Assembly: GCA_964035755.1 (NCBI GenBank)
Contig: CAXIVR010000008.1
Span: forward strand, 28,105,087-28,169,086
Direction: 5' to 3'
Length of the DNA stretch: 64,000 bases
Source: Teleogryllus oceanicus
Lineage: Eukaryota; Arthropoda; Insecta; Orthoptera; Gryllidae
Of the stretch, positions 22,679 through 34,699 are shown in pieces (position 1 is the first letter of the stretch; each line of letters begins with the position of its first letter). Position numbers and translations under genes: made by a program. A model generated the notes under the pieces. It ran no database searches, was not told where the DNA came from, and worked only from the letters and a program-made list of their open reading frames with translations.

Positions 22679-23179
22679 GGCGACCTGCGTCTGGGAGTCC
22701 CCTGACGCGGGTTCCGGATAGCCAAGTACGGCTAGTTGGGATAATGCCCTGAGTTGATGTGCGTGTTTTCGCTTTACTTACTTCATGTCAACATTTTTAG
22801 AAACCCAAGTTATTCTCCATCATTTTGCGTATCTCATGAATACATCTCACAATTTCACGTTATCTTATGATCCCATATCTCATAAATACTTTGCCAAGCA
22901 TCAACCAGTCTTCATCCTCCTCACATTTATTACTTCAAATACGGTACGTAGCTGCACTTACTCGTATATACAAAAGTTCTCACCTCCCTTCTTTCTATTC
23001 CGTCCTTGCCACGTCCCGCTTTGCAGTTTTTTTGCCCCGTATTCTCACCGCCAACACTCCCGCGGCGTGTGAAAGGTTTCCCGCTAAGACCGTCACCAAG
23101 CTCCATATCATGACGTCACCTTTCACAGTGCAAATCCACACCGCCCAACGTCATCCCGCACCATTCACGCCCCACGCTG
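22679..23179. other. Unassigned sequence
   Basis: A compact GC-richer patch of about 90 bp (22680-22765) contains gatagccaagtacggctag, which can form a small hairpin. It then gives way to mixed sequence leading into the satellite. No gene is recognised. Confidence 0.4.
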
Positions 23180-24115
23180 CGCCCCTCACGTCGCCGCGCC
23201 CTCTGCTGCCCGATCACTCTAGGCTGCGCCAGACTCAGGCTGCGCCACCGCTCGCCGCGACCCTCGTCATGCACTTCATCACCCGCTGTCCCAGTCTATA
23301 CCGCGCCATCCCACAATACATCACTCTATACCGAGCTACCCCACGCTCTTCCCCTCACTTCGTCGTACCCTCCTCTGGCCTGATCACTCCAGGCTGCGCC
23401 CACCCTCGTCGCGGCCCTCGTCATGCACTTCATCCCCCGCTGTCCCAGTCTACACCGCGCCAACCCACGTTGCACCACGCTGCACCGAGCTACCCCACGC
23501 TCTTCACCCTCACTTCGTCGTACCCTCTTCTGCCCGATCTCTCCAGGCTGCGCCACCCTCGACGCGGCCTTCCTCATTACTACATCTCGCGGTGTCCCAG
23601 TCTATACCGCGCCATCCCACAATACATCACTCTATACCGAGCTACCCACGCTGCACCCGTCACTTCCTGTGCCCTTTCTGCCTGATCACCCAGGCTGCGC
23701 CACCTCGTCGCGGCCCTCGTCATGCACTTCATCTCGCGCTGTCCCAGTGTACACCGCACCATCCCACGCTGCACCGAGCTACCCACGCTCCACCCCTCAC
23801 TTCGTCGTACCCTCTTCTGCCCGATCTCTCAGGCTGCGCCACCTCGACGCGGCCTTCCTCATACTACATCTCGCGGTGTCCCAGTCTATACCGCGCCATC
23901 CCACAATACATCACTCTATACCGAGCTACCCCACGCTGCACCCGTCACTTCCCTGTGCCCTTTTCTGCCTGATCACTCCAGGCTGCGCCACCCCTCGTCG
24001 CGGCCCTCGTCATGCACTTCATCCCCCGCTGTCCCAGTCTATACCGCGCCAGTCGTACCCTCTTCTGCCTGATCACTCCAGGCTGCGCCACCCTGCGCCC
24101 CGGCCCTCGTCATGT
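23180..24115. repeat. About 150-bp satellite with alternating (dimeric) units
   Basis: The word tgtcccagt recurs near 23286, 23445, 23589, 23736, 23874 and 24028, giving spacings of about 139-159 bp. Units alternate between a form containing acaatacatcactctatacc (copies 1, 3, 5) and a form with cacgctgcaccgag (copies 2, 4). The last copy is internally deleted. This is a small higher-order repeat. The long frames across it are composition-driven. Confidence 0.9.
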
Positions 24116-24142
24116 ACTTATCATACCTCTATGTATCTCCGC

Positions 24143-24460
24143 CATCGGGGCGCCCCTGCCGGGACAAGTTCTAAACTCCCGAATGGACTCCTGAAATGTG
24201 CTGAAGTGAAGTGCATGTAAGAGTGTGTGTTTTAAGGGGAAAAGAGGGGTCAAAGATAAGAAAAGAACGCGTACTTCTTAACGTGTGTGTTAGGGTACCG
24301 CCAAGGTATTTGTCTCATACAAAGCATGTAAAAATACCAATGGGATCAGCCGGCTGCTACAATTCTTCTTTTGACTGCGGCTAAATTCGACCTAGGTATG
24401 TAACTAGTGCCCGAAATCCGTCGCCGCCAGCACTCGAACCCTAGGTCCTCCCCGTCAGAG
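24143..24460 (-). mobile_element. SINE-A copy 17, old and 3'-truncated
   Basis: On the minus strand the B-box region (aggacctagggttcgagtg, 24450-24431) is followed by the diverged body, with gcagccggctgat and cttgtcccggc equivalents. It ends at 24143, where the satellite begins. The 3' third and tail are missing, and substitutions are more numerous than in neighbouring copies. Confidence 0.7.
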
Positions 24461-24599
24461 ACCTCTCCTTGAAGTATAGCACGCGTTTCTCCACCTCTTT
24501 TACGCCATCCCGTGCTGAACGACTCGTGACTGCAAACCTGTGAGCCTCCCACCTCTCTCCACGCCGTACCATAGCACCATGCCTCGCTTGTGCCACCGC

Positions 24600-24900
24600 C
24601 CCCTCGCGCTACGTCCTGGCAGGCGATGTGAGTAGAGGTGCGGGGCGGAGCGCTGGATTCGGGGTTTGGGGCGGGGCGCAAGGCGTGGGCGGGGTAGGGT
24701 GAGGCGGGGCGAGACGCGGGGCAAAGCGGAACGCGGGGCGGGGAGGGATATGAGGCGGGGCGGACGGGACGTGAGGCGGGACGGGACGTGAGGCGGGACG
24801 GGACGTGAGGCGGGCGGGACGTGAGGCGGGGGGGGCGTGAGGCGGGGCGGGACGTGGGCGGGGCGGGTCGTGAGGTTGGGCGGGACATGCGGCTGGGGGT
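24600..24900. repeat. G-rich minisatellite (GGGACGTGAGGCGGGAC units)
   Basis: A roughly 17-bp unit, gggacgtgaggcgggac, is repeated with deletions between about 24765 and 24875, within a longer G-rich tract. The core ggacgtgaggcggg is shared with the array at 37.9-38.4 kb. Confidence 0.8.
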
Positions 24901-25195
24901 GAGCGGGGTGGAGGTGCGCGCTGCGTCGCGCGGCGCGTAATGCGGGGCGCGGCGCGGGCGGTTGCGCGCTACCGGCGCGAGGGGGGTTGCCAACAAGCGG
25001 CGTTCTGTTCCGCCCCGGTCTATTCTGCTCTGCTCTGGCCCGCGCCGCAACTGCCGTTAACTCCATCGACGCGCGAGTAACGCACCTGCGGAGCGGCGCG
25101 CCAACACCGCGGGGGAGGGGGGCGGAGGCCGCGCCGCCGCTGGGAATGCCTGGGAGCGGAATGCGCTCTAGAGGCCTAGGGGCTGCCAATTCAAT
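24901..25195. other. CpG-rich island, non-repetitive
   Basis: Dense CG words (gcgctgcgtcgcgcggcgcg, ggcgcggcgcgggcgg) lead into more balanced sequence around ctgccgttaactccatcgac. No coding signal can be supported. Confidence 0.4.
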
Positions 25196-25524
25196 CGGGG
25201 GTCTTGGGCTTCGTGATTCCCTACTTTCCGTTTTAAGAAGTATTTATTTGTGTTATTAAAGGCGAGAAATGCCTGCCAAGGCGGCCATGCTGAAAATTAA
25301 TTTTTGTCATCACTAATGAATTCTTATTTCGCATTTATACTATTACCTCGACATGTCTTTATGAAAGCCTTGAACGTCTTGTTCTACGATTTCGATTTTC
25401 ATTTTTCGATGGGAGAATAAAACAAAATGCTATGAGCAAGAACGCTCTTACTTAACACCAAGTCTCAAACATTGTGTTTATGAGGTAATAGCTGACGATT
25501 CTGTGGAGTGAATAATTGAGTGAC

Positions 25525-25789
25525 TATTGATTCCGGACGCGCCAACGACTAATCGATAGACTGCTTCTGTAGGGTAGTCAGCGACGAGATGATAGTGGTT
25601 ACGGTAGAGGTGCTCCAAGCCGCATTGGCGTTGCAGTATGGGAATGGCGACGGAAGTGTGATAGTGTCAGTTGTGTTGGTGGAGGTAGTAGTGGTGTATG
25701 CTGTCGGCGATGTGTCAGTGGCGGTGATGGTGTCCGATCCGGGGGCGGCGGCAGCGCCGGCGGTGTTGGTAGTGGTGGTGGTTGTTGTT
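25525..25789. repeat. SINE-A tail remnant plus GTG/GGT-rich tract
   Basis: gattccggacgcgccaacga (25529-25548) matches the reverse of the SINE-A 3' end. It is followed by about 230 bp rich in gtggt, ggcggt and gttg triplets, ending in ggtggtggttgttgttg. Confidence 0.5.
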
Positions 25790-26308
25790 GATTGATTGAT
25801 TTTTAGTGTTTCCGGACGCGTCAACTGCTTTGGTCATTAGTCCCGTTAGTGTAGTGCATGTTTTTTTTCTCGGGAGGTGGCGGTGAGTTTCCCCTCGCTG
25901 GATGGCGAGATCCGGCACCGACCTACCGTCGGATAGTGGGGTTTCCCCCTAACCAGGACTCTCCCACCAGCGGGGCACCGCCCCAGCCGGGACAAGCTCT
26001 AAACTCCCAACCGGCCTCGCGGAATATGTGGTAGTGTAGTGCATGTTAGTGTAAGTGAGTGGTGTAAGGGGAGACGATAGGACAAGGAAGAGGAAGGACA
26101 GATCGCGCGCGGTCCGTAGCCCGGTTGGTAGGGTACTGCTCCGGCATTCGCCTGGTGTTGATCGGAGAAACCACGGAAAATTCCCGATCAGAGCAGCCGG
26201 CGGCTAGAATTCTCCTCCAGACAGCGACTGAATTCGACCTAGCTGAAAAGCTAGTGTCGAAAATCCTGCCGCCGTCAGGACTGGAACCTAGGACCTCCCG
26301 GTCAGAGG
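25790..26308 (-). mobile_element. SINE-A copy 6, 5'-truncated, inside a GGT microsatellite
   Basis: It runs from the gattgattgatt tail through a well-preserved body to the B-box region (ggactggaacctaggacctc) and gtcagagg, where the A-box end should follow. There ggtggtggtgatggtggtgg begins, and GGT-rich sequence also lies on the other side. The insertion or truncation therefore lies in a trinucleotide tract. Confidence 0.9.
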
Positions 26309-26440
26309 TGGTGGTGGTGATGGTGGTGGTTATTCTGGTGGTGATGGTGATGATGGTGGTAATGGTGATGTGTGTGGTGGTCCTGGTGATGTGGGCGATG
26401 GTAGTGGTGGTGACGGCAGACGCTGTTGCGGTCCGATGAG
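26309..26440. repeat. GGT/GAT trinucleotide repeat
   Basis: ggtggtgatggtggtgg-type repeats continue to about 26425, then the sequence becomes unique. Confidence 0.85.
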
Positions 26441-26774
26441 GTTCACGCGCAGTTTGGCGCGCGTAGGTGCGCGTTTAGCGGCAGGAAAGAGTTTGAGCGC
26501 AGAATCCCTTTAGCTCCAGCGCCAGACCGCACTGCGTTACGGCGTGTTGAAACTTGGCGAACACACCGCTGACGGAGAATCCGCTGACCCCGTCACCCAT
26601 CGGCACCTCCACCACCATCTCCGTTGCCGCCTTCACCAACATCAGCCACTCTCTACGGCAACACCGCCCCACCGTCTTCACCTCAATTGTCCCCTCCTTC
26701 GCACCGGCTTAGGAGGCTTCATGTCACTGCAGTGTGTGCGTCTGGCAGGTCTTTGGGTCGCAGTCTTGATGTTC

Positions 26775-27220
26775 GGTAAGATTTTCGACACTTGTTATAT
26801 TGCAGTGTTGAATTCAGCCGCTGCCTGGAGGAGAATTATAGTGACCGGATCGGTAGCTTTCTGTGTTTTCTTGGATCAACCCCTCGCGAATGCCAAAGAC
26901 GTATCCTAACAAACAGGCCACGGACCGCACGTGATCGTTTCTTTCTCCTACTTGTCCTATTCTCACCCCTTGTTTACACACCCACGCACCCAGGGTGGAG
27001 CACCCAGGGATGACGCTTAGAGCTTAGAGCTTGTCCCGGCTGGAGCGATGTCCCGCTGGGAGATACCTCTTTAGGAAAATCCCTGCAACCCGACGAGTGG
27101 GTGGGCGCCGGATCTCGCCACCCACAGACACGTCCCGCAACAAAGCATGCGCAAGACGTACGGACCTGATGACCTTAGCAGTTGACGCGCCCCAAAACAC
27201 TAATCAATAACTCAATCAGC
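26775..27220 (+). mobile_element. SINE-A copy 7, diverged and 5'-truncated
   Basis: It begins at ggtaagattttcgacac and follows the family through cctggaggagaatt, aacaggccacggacc and gagcttgtcccggctgg. It ends at atgaccttagcagttgacgc and an aatcaata tail. Divergence is high, and an extra segment with cacccacgcacccagg is present. Confidence 0.8.
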
Positions 27221-27299
27221 TCCTCATACTGCCGTGACTCTTTAGTCGTCCTCGCTATCGCCTTCGCCAACCGCGTTACCTCAGTTCCTTCGCCGTCGC

Positions 27300-27640
27300 T
27301 TCCGCCTCCCCCACAACCGCCGCCTCCACTACAACTATATCGTCTCTGCCACCCGCCCCCCCCGCCGCCCCCGCCGCCCCCGCCGCCCCCGCCGCCCCCG
27401 CCGCCCGCCGCCCCGCCGCCCCGCCGCCCCGCCGCCCCGCCGCCCCCGCCGCCCCCGCCGCCCCCGCCGCCCCGCCGCCCCCGCCGCCCCGCCGCCCCCG
27501 CCGCCCCGCGCCCCGCCGCGCCCGCCTGCCCCGCCCGCCCGCCCTCCCCGCTGCCCGCCGCCCGCGCTGCCGCACCGCCAGCCCCCGCCGCCCCGCCGCC
27601 CCGCCGCCCCGCGCCGCCGCACACCTTCCCACCGCCAAGT
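27300..27640. repeat. CCGCCGCCCC low-complexity island
   Basis: Nearly pure ccgccccc and ccgccgcc blocks from about 27349 to 27625, C-rich on plus and G-rich on minus. Poly-Pro, poly-Gly and Ala/Arg frames in several phases are artefacts. Confidence 0.92.
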
Positions 27641-27719
27641 GTACCTGGCCTCTATTGTGAGGGCTCGACGCCTCCTCCGCCGCAACAGACGCTATCTCAT
27701 TCCGTGCTTGTTTCCGTTC

Positions 27720-28430
27720 CCCTCGCTCCCATTGTCCCTCTCGCAGGCGCTGCTAACGACATTCGCGTCAATATTCCAACCCATACACCAATTTTGTGTG
27801 TCAGTATACATGCCTCGATTTGCTGTATTTTGCTCTTTGATGGATTATTGTGAATGTCGACAATGCTACCGCTTGGAGTTGTGTATATATGGAACTAGAA
27901 TTTCACGCTTGTGTTAATTCATTTGAAAGATTTTCATGCAGACAGCAATTCGAGTAAATTTTAATCAGTCACGACAATTATAAAAGTGTCGCTTTCTTTC
28001 TGTATAAAAATGAAACGTTAAAACCAACCTAAAATGAGTCTGTAATTGATTAATATATTTCAGTGAAGCTATTATTTTAGACAGAGAAAAATGCGTTACG
28101 AGGCTAGTGAATTTTCTAGATATCACAGTAATGGTATATTATGTTACATTCGTTGTAATTTATTCACAGTGTTCACTACAGTTTACACATATTTTTTTGC
28201 AATGACTAAATTGGATCATATTCGTAATACATGGAATAATTTCTCACAAGAACAGAAAATAAAGCAGAAGAGAATATTTCTAATGTTACGAGTACATATA
28301 TTGCCGGAGGTAGCATTTTCCAATTGCAATTATTAAAAATACAGGAAACAAATCAAACATAATTATAATTACATATCATTATAATAAGGACGGGAGTCTC
28401 CTCCAGTCTGTCCCGCTTCAGTCCGCTTCA
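27720..28430. other. AT-rich stretch, nothing recognised
   Basis: AT-rich DNA with short frames. The 81-residue frame at 28091-28336 has no motif I can recognise. Confidence 0.45.
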
Positions 28431-28693
28431 CACCAATCCGATCCACGCTAATCCGACGTGCTCGCGGTCGGCAGCTCCGCTTCAAACCCGCCCCGTTTTG
28501 ATCTACATCTCTTTACCACGCTTCGCCTCACCTTCCCCTAACCCATCCACATTCATCCTCATTCCTTTTCGATTCCTGGCTCTCTCCAACTCGCCTCATC
28601 CCGCTCTATCCTCCACCACCCCGTTCTGTCCCCCTCTGGCCGGTTCCGCCCGCACTACACCACACGACCCTGCTTTGCACCCCCCTCCCCTGC

Positions 28694-29233
28694 ACCGGGA
28701 GCGGTAGCTCAGTGCATCAACTGATGTCACTGCAGCGCCTCTCACCGGGAGGTCCTAGGTTCCCACAGCTGCAGGATTTTGGACACTAGCTTTTCAGCTA
28801 GGTCCAATTCAGTCGCTGTCTGGAGAATAATTCTACGGCCGGCTGCTCTGATCGGTAGTTTTCCGTGATTTCTCCGATCAGCACCAGGCGAATGCCGGAG
28901 CAGTACCTACCAAACGGGCCACAGACCGCGGCGACTGTCCTTCCCATTCCTTGTTCTATCCTCTCCCTTTACACACCACTTACAGTAACATGCACTACAC
29001 TACCACATATAAGGGAGACCGGTCGGGAGCTTAGAGCTTGTTCCGGCTTGTGCTGTGCCTCGCACGTGGGAGAGTCCTGATTAGGGGGAAACCCCACTAG
29101 CCGACGGTAGGTCGGCGCCGGATCTCGCCATTCAGCGGGATGACCACCGCTATCTCCCGAGAACATGCCCACAACGACAATGACCAAAGCAGTTGGCGCG
29201 CCCGGAAACACGAAAAAACCAAACCAAACCAAC
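28694..29233 (+). mobile_element. SINE-A copy 8, near full length
   Basis: The canonical head accgggagcggtagctcagt (A box) is present, but the B box is replaced by ggttcccacagc, as in copy 1. The body is full and the tail is AAACC-rich (aaaccaaaccaaacc) rather than AATC. Shared B-box loss suggests that copies 1 and 8 are a subgroup. Confidence 0.92.
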
Positions 29234-29239
29234 CGCCCC

Positions 29240-29645
29240 CCGCATTGCCTTGATCCGTCTCGTCTGACCACGCCCCCTTATCCTGGTCTCGCCCCCATGG
29301 TTCCGCCCACGGGCCCGCCGCACCGCGCCACGCCGCGCCGCCACACCCAGCTCATCCCCGGATTGCAGCCACTCTGCGCGAGCGCTTCAAAGTTGTAAAA
29401 GAGAGAGGATTTTAACGTAGTGCGCCTGCATCCACTTTGTGCGTGTACTCCGCGTGTAACGACGGCTATCAGTTCGCTTTTCGGCCGGAGACAGCTTCCT
29501 CGTGCGCGGGGCGTTGCCTCTCGCCTGCTCCATGTCTGCCGAGGGGAAGAGAGCAAAGTGCTTGTTTTCAGCGGCCTGGCGGCGTCGTTGAGCCGCACCA
29601 TCGGCCTATTTTGTACTTTTTCCGCGTTCGACGAAAAGTTTTGAA
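29240..29645. other. CpG-rich, non-repetitive island
   Basis: It holds gcccgccgcaccgcgccacg, then more balanced CpG-containing sequence (ggctatcagttcgcttttcgg, cggcctggcggcgtcgttg). No tandem unit and no recognisable ORF were found. It may be regulatory or an unrecognised exon. Confidence 0.4.
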
Positions 29646-29649
29646 AACG

Positions 29650-31000
29650 CGTTCACCGGTTCACACGAGTGTGTGGTTGTTGTAGAGTGGTTGCTGATGT
29701 TTCCGCTTACCGTTTTTTTTCTTTTTGCGACCTTCGTGATGTTATGCGAGTAGCAATTTCTTAAACGTGATTTGGTAACTTCTTGCATTTTAAATTTGAA
29801 GTAGAAAATTGTCAAAAGACGTTCCATTTTTATTGCTTCACAAATACTTAACACTATGAAAATACACTGAGTGTTTGCTTTCAATTTTTTTATTCAATGA
29901 AGTTGAAGGAAATTTCTTTTGTATATTTCCCGTTTATACTTAATTGTTGTTTGTAAAATCAAGTAAATTTTCCATTCTTTTATTTGTTATAATTTGTTAA
30001 TATTTGTATTAAGTCTATCATCCCTTCTTACATATTTAATTCTATTTTCAATTCCGAGAGGTTGAAAATATAAGTTATGTGTCTGTTACTACAAGTTATT
30101 GTGTTAGTTTCCTGCGTAAACTGCGAGTAGGTTTGAATGAAAATAATTTTCACTCCCTACTCCCTGGATTTAACTGCTTCCTACACGCTCCTGCATACCG
30201 TAGAAGTGTGTAACCTTTATACTGTAACAAATGCATAATCTTCCCTATCTTTAATAAGCTTAAGAAAGAGATCGGATTTGTACAATTTACAAGACCCCGT
30301 CATCACGACACCCGTGAATCTGCTACTGCTGGATAGGTTTGTTTGAAATCAATAAGATTATATCGTGCGTAACTCGATAATGAAAATTGTGCTTAAAACG
30401 CTGTTTTTCTAAGCCACCAGTTATGTTTCTTTACGCCGTATTGTGTAAAATGAGACTTTGGACCTACAATTACATATCGGAAGGTTCTTCTCGGTGCCCC
30501 CATGCCACAGATTGGGTGGTCAGAAACGCGCAGAATCTCGAAATCAATTTATAATTAAAATGATTTAATATTCTAAGCAAATATTTCTCGTAACTCTAAA
30601 CATTTTTTGGGTTTTTAAACGCTGAATAAAATTAGAATCATTAATCTCAATATTTCTGAGCCAGTTTATTTATCTAACGTCAATTAACATAAAATACTGA
30701 ATGTGGCTATTATTACGCTACTAGCGGTTACATACTACTGTCATTATTAAGAATTATAGCTTTAAACATGACTTACGAAGAGCTGTATGACATCTGTCTA
30801 AATGTTATTTATTGTTCGCATATTTTTAAAAATCCTATTTAGTTTAAAGAAAAAATTTTAATATTATTTTGAAATTGAAAATAAATAATTATTTATATCT
30901 CACAAACAGATTGTTCCGATAAAATTGACATATCAGTCCGCATGATTACACGACCAGAGTGTAATGTGTCAACTGCACCCAGTAGTTTTTAATGGATGAA
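29650..31000. other. AT-rich stretch, nothing recognised
   Basis: AT-rich DNA without repeats or motifs that I can name. Confidence 0.45.
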
Positions 31001-31009
31001 GCCCAGCCA

Positions 31010-31630
31010 CTCCGCAGCAGTGTGTTAGCCGCGCAGCTGCGCCACCTTTGTGACGCTCCGCTTTCGCCCGGCGCCTTTGGGCGTCGCGACGCTCCGCGCG
31101 ACAGCACTTCGCCCGCGGCCCCGCCCCCTTTCGCCCCTCCCATCCTTCCCCGAGGGCGTGGGCGGTCACTGGGATGGCGGCGGTGCCTTGGTCAGGGGAG
31201 ATGGGGTGGAAATGGTGAAGGCAGGAGAGGTGCAGGAAGAGGGAGGGGGGGGGGATGGGGTAGGGGAAGAAGCCGAGGGTGGAAATGGCGGGGCGGAAGC
31301 ACGGAGGGATAGGGTGGTGAAGGAAGTTGATGGAAGCGCGAACAGCAGGGTGGCGGAGGAGAGGTGAGGGCTGGGCGAAAAGTCAGAACCAACGGAAGGA
31401 CGAGGCGCAGGAGCAGAACAGGTGCGGTGGTACGGCTGGCTCGGCGGCTGCAGAAAAAGCGGGGTTGGGCGGAGCGGTGAGGAGCAGGGCGGAACATGGC
31501 AGAACGAGGCGGTCTGGAGCTTGGAGGGCGGGGTAGGGCAGGACAGGGCAGGTCGAGGGGTGAGGGGAGGGCGGGGCCGGGTGGTGCGGAGTTGCGCGAG
31601 CAGAGGTGAATACGGTGACGCGGGGTATGG
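31010..31630. repeat. G/A-rich island
   Basis: The first 130 bp are CpG-rich. The rest of the plus strand is dominated by ggagg, gggcgg and gaggtg blocks without a strict period. Strong purine bias gives paired Gly/Arg and Pro/Ser frames that are not genes. Confidence 0.6.
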
Positions 31631-31634
31631 ATTT

Positions 31635-32151
31635 GATTGATTGATTTTTCGCGTTTCCGGGCGCGTCAACTGCTCTGGTCATTATTCCCGTCAGTGTAGT
31701 GCATTTTTTGTCGGGAGATCGCGGTGATCTTCCCCGCTGGGTGGCGAGATCCGGTGCCGACCTACCGTCGGCTAGTGGGGTTTCCGCCTAACCAAGACTC
31801 TCCCACCAGCGGGCACCGCCCCAGCCGGGACAAGCTCTACCCTCCCGACCGGTCTCCCGGAATATGTGTAGTGTAGTCCATGTTTGTGTAAGTGTATGTA
31901 AGGGGAGAGGAATGGATAAGGAAGAGGTAGGAAAGATCGCGCGCGGTCCGCGGTCCGTTTGTTAGGGTATTTTTCCGGCTTTCACCTGGTGTTGATCGGT
32001 GAAACCTCGGAAAACTACCGATCACGCGCTCCGGCATGTATAATTCGACATAGTTGAAAAGTAGTGTCGAAAATCCTGCCGCCGTCAGGACTCGACCTAG
32101 GTCAGAGGCGCTGCAGTGACATCAGTTGATGCACTGAGCTACCGCTCCCGG
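31635..32151 (-). mobile_element. SINE-A copy 9, near full length
   Basis: It runs from a gattgattgatttttcg tail to the complete head (gcactgagctaccgctcccg, 32131-32150), so the A box is intact. The body is slightly deleted near the B box (gtcaggactcgacctaggtc). The flanks tatgga (31626-31631) and tacgga (32152-32157) could be a short duplication. Confidence 0.92.
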
Positions 32152-32715
32152 TACGGAGTAAGGAGCAGCGGGGGAGTGCGGCGATGGCGGGCGAGTTGAC
32201 CGTAGCGGGGGCAACGGGGTGTCTTAGGCCCGAATGGCGGGACGGAAATGGCGGGGATGGAAGGAGGTGGTGAATAGGACGGGGACGGGGCGGCGACGGG
32301 GTAGATGCGTCGGTTGGAGCGTCGGCGGCACGAGGCGCCTTCTCGGCACGTGAGCCTCTTTCGCGTGTGTTCATTCTCCTCCCCCTCCCCCATCCCGCGC
32401 CGCAGGGCACTTCCGCCCACGCGCCCTCCGCCTAACGGCCGGCGGCACTGCTCCAGGAAAAACAAACTTCTTCTTCTTCTTGCTCCTCGCGGCCCCGCCC
32501 AGCTGCTCCCCGCCTCGCGCCGTTTCGCCGCCGCGCCCGCCGCGGTGGGCTCTTGGCGCCGCGCGTTATACGCGAAAAATTGCGATGGCCCTCGCGCTGC
32601 ACCTAACGCCCGGCCACGCCCCCTTTCCTCTCGCAGACGATGTGCGCGGAGTTGCCACCTGCAGCTGGGTCGAGGGGCCGAGGATAAGGGTGGTTCTGCC
32701 GGGGTAGGCACTCTT
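32152..32715. other. GC/CpG-rich island
   Basis: Mixed CpG-rich sequence, G-biased at first (ggcgggacggaaatggcgg), then C-biased with ttcttcttcttcttgctcc near 32470. Long overlapping frames in both strands show no domain. Confidence 0.4.
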
Positions 32716-32790
32716 CTAGGGGTGCCAATTGGTGAAAATTTGTAACTGAGTGAACTTGGTGATAATTTGTAACTGAAATTTGTCAACTTA

Positions 32791-32890
32791 TAAAATATCC
32801 GGGATATAAGAGGTATCAACCACAACAGTAGTACTAATGTGGTTGTTGTCTAGTATTGTGGTGTATACCTCTTATATCCCGGATGTTTTA
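32791..32890. repeat. 100-nt hairpin (imperfect inverted repeat)
   Basis: The left arm contains atccgggatataagaggtat (32797-32816). Its reverse complement is at 32865-32884. The arms extend further with a few mismatches toward a short loop near 32835. It may be a miniature foldback element or a pre-miRNA-like hairpin. No flanking duplication is obvious. Confidence 0.85.
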
Positions 32891-34540
32891 TCATGGATTA
32901 CCACACGATTTTCGCTGCCACTACAGAATTTTGTCAACTTCTGTTTATACTATTTTTATATTTAAACACTATTAAACTTTATACTATTGAGATAGCACAA
33001 TAATTATCTGTCATGATGTTCAAATAAATGAAACTGTGTTTATATAATAATATGTGACTGTATTTTTATAGTACCTTGTGATAGGAGCAAGACAGGTTCC
33101 CGAAAGGTTTTGACATTATTGAATATTTTTACCTGCGTTTCCCAATATTTTACCCGCAATAATTTGATTTTCTATAAAAATATATTTCAATTTAATGTTT
33201 TTTTAACTTGCCTTTCCTTTCCTGTACACAGGGAGGAAATGTATTGGAATCATCTCGACAACGCGATATCGAACTTTCAGTCGTAAAATCTTTAAGTTCT
33301 CAGCTGTAACTCTTCACATACGTCAGGATTAAAGTCTATTAATGCTATTCAAAAGATGGCCAATATTGATGCAGGTGGAGAGGAGTTTTGTGCATTCTCT
33401 CTGGATAGTTTTGCTGAAGAGTTGACCATATTTTGCAATCATATAACCCATCTCTAACTACTTTGTGATCTTCAAACTTTTGATTTTTTTTAATTTTATT
33501 ATCAAATCAGTACTTTGTTCCGAAGTTTAGAACGTGTCATTTCTTTTTAGTTCTTTTATTTTACTAAAATCTCTGGATTGTTGGCTGTTGGCGCATGTTC
33601 CTTGAAGAGGTTCAGGGCTGATAGGTTCAGGGCTGAACCTATCTTAACATAGAGCTAGACCCAACCCCCTAGCCTTGTATGACATTCTATGATCATTAGA
33701 CTGATCATCCACCTTCATTCATTGTAGAATTAAACGACTTGTTTGAATTTTTCTTTCAAATGGCATGTGTAAATTGTAACGAAAATAAATTGATTTTTTA
33801 AAGATTTTCTCTAAATATTTTACTCCTTTTCCCGGAAAGAGTGAAGCGTGAAGCGTAATGAGATTTGATTATAAAACTTGATTTGACTTCAACCTACTTG
33901 CACGGCTAACCCTCTGCAGACTCACATCACCCGGTTTACTTGTTATGGAATGTCTTTTATATAATCTTCGATTTTCCAGTTCCTTTGTCCATTCTGTTTT
34001 GTTTATTTCGTTATGCTTCATCTCTTCAACTCATCCAATTTTTTCCATCTATTTTCCCAACGTGTTCCCTCTTTCTTCAGTCACATCTTCCTTTCTTCCC
34101 ATTTGTTATTTCTTTGGTTATTTCTTCACTTCGTGCCTTCAACATGTGTTTGATATTTTTCGTAACGATCATTTGCCTCTCTCTTTTCCGTTATTCTTTT
34201 ATTGAAAATTTCTCGAGTTCCTCCCACTACCTTCCTTACTATTATCCGTCCTATCCATTATTTCTCTCACATTCTTGACCACGTTCCAAATTTAGAATCT
34301 CTCTCTTTAAACTTTGTGTGTAGGAGTACTTTTGTTATTATAAATTCCTTCAGATTTAACAAATCATCACTTTGTCTGATAGCTAAATGGTTAATTTAAT
34401 GATCACTACGAGCGTTCTTCTAAGAATTTTAATGTTATAAAAAAAAAGGATTATAAAAAGGTTTTCAACCAGTCCTAAAACCTTGAAACGTATCGTGTGC
34501 TTCTATGCTGGTGGCACCCATTTAACCTGTGAAGACTCGT
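32891..34540. other. AT-rich stretch, nothing recognised
   Basis: AT-rich DNA. A small palindrome around aggttcagggctgaacct (33630-33650) and a T/C-rich stretch (33960-34280) are the only features. No coding motifs were found. Confidence 0.45.
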
Positions 34541-34699
34541 CTCGCCACTCTCTCGCCCGCCGTCTACTCTCGCTGCCAGCACATCCCCCAACGCCTTGCC
34601 GGTCCCGTCGCCACCGCTATACGCGCCCCCTCACCTCACGCCTTCTTCAACTTCAAGCTGGCCCCACGCCTCTTCAACCCACTTTCCACCTCACCACCC

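Noticed and set aside
22867..24220. Frames of 230-270 residues over the satellite
   Set aside because: They track the about 150-bp satellite and change phase with its indels. No recognisable protein family.
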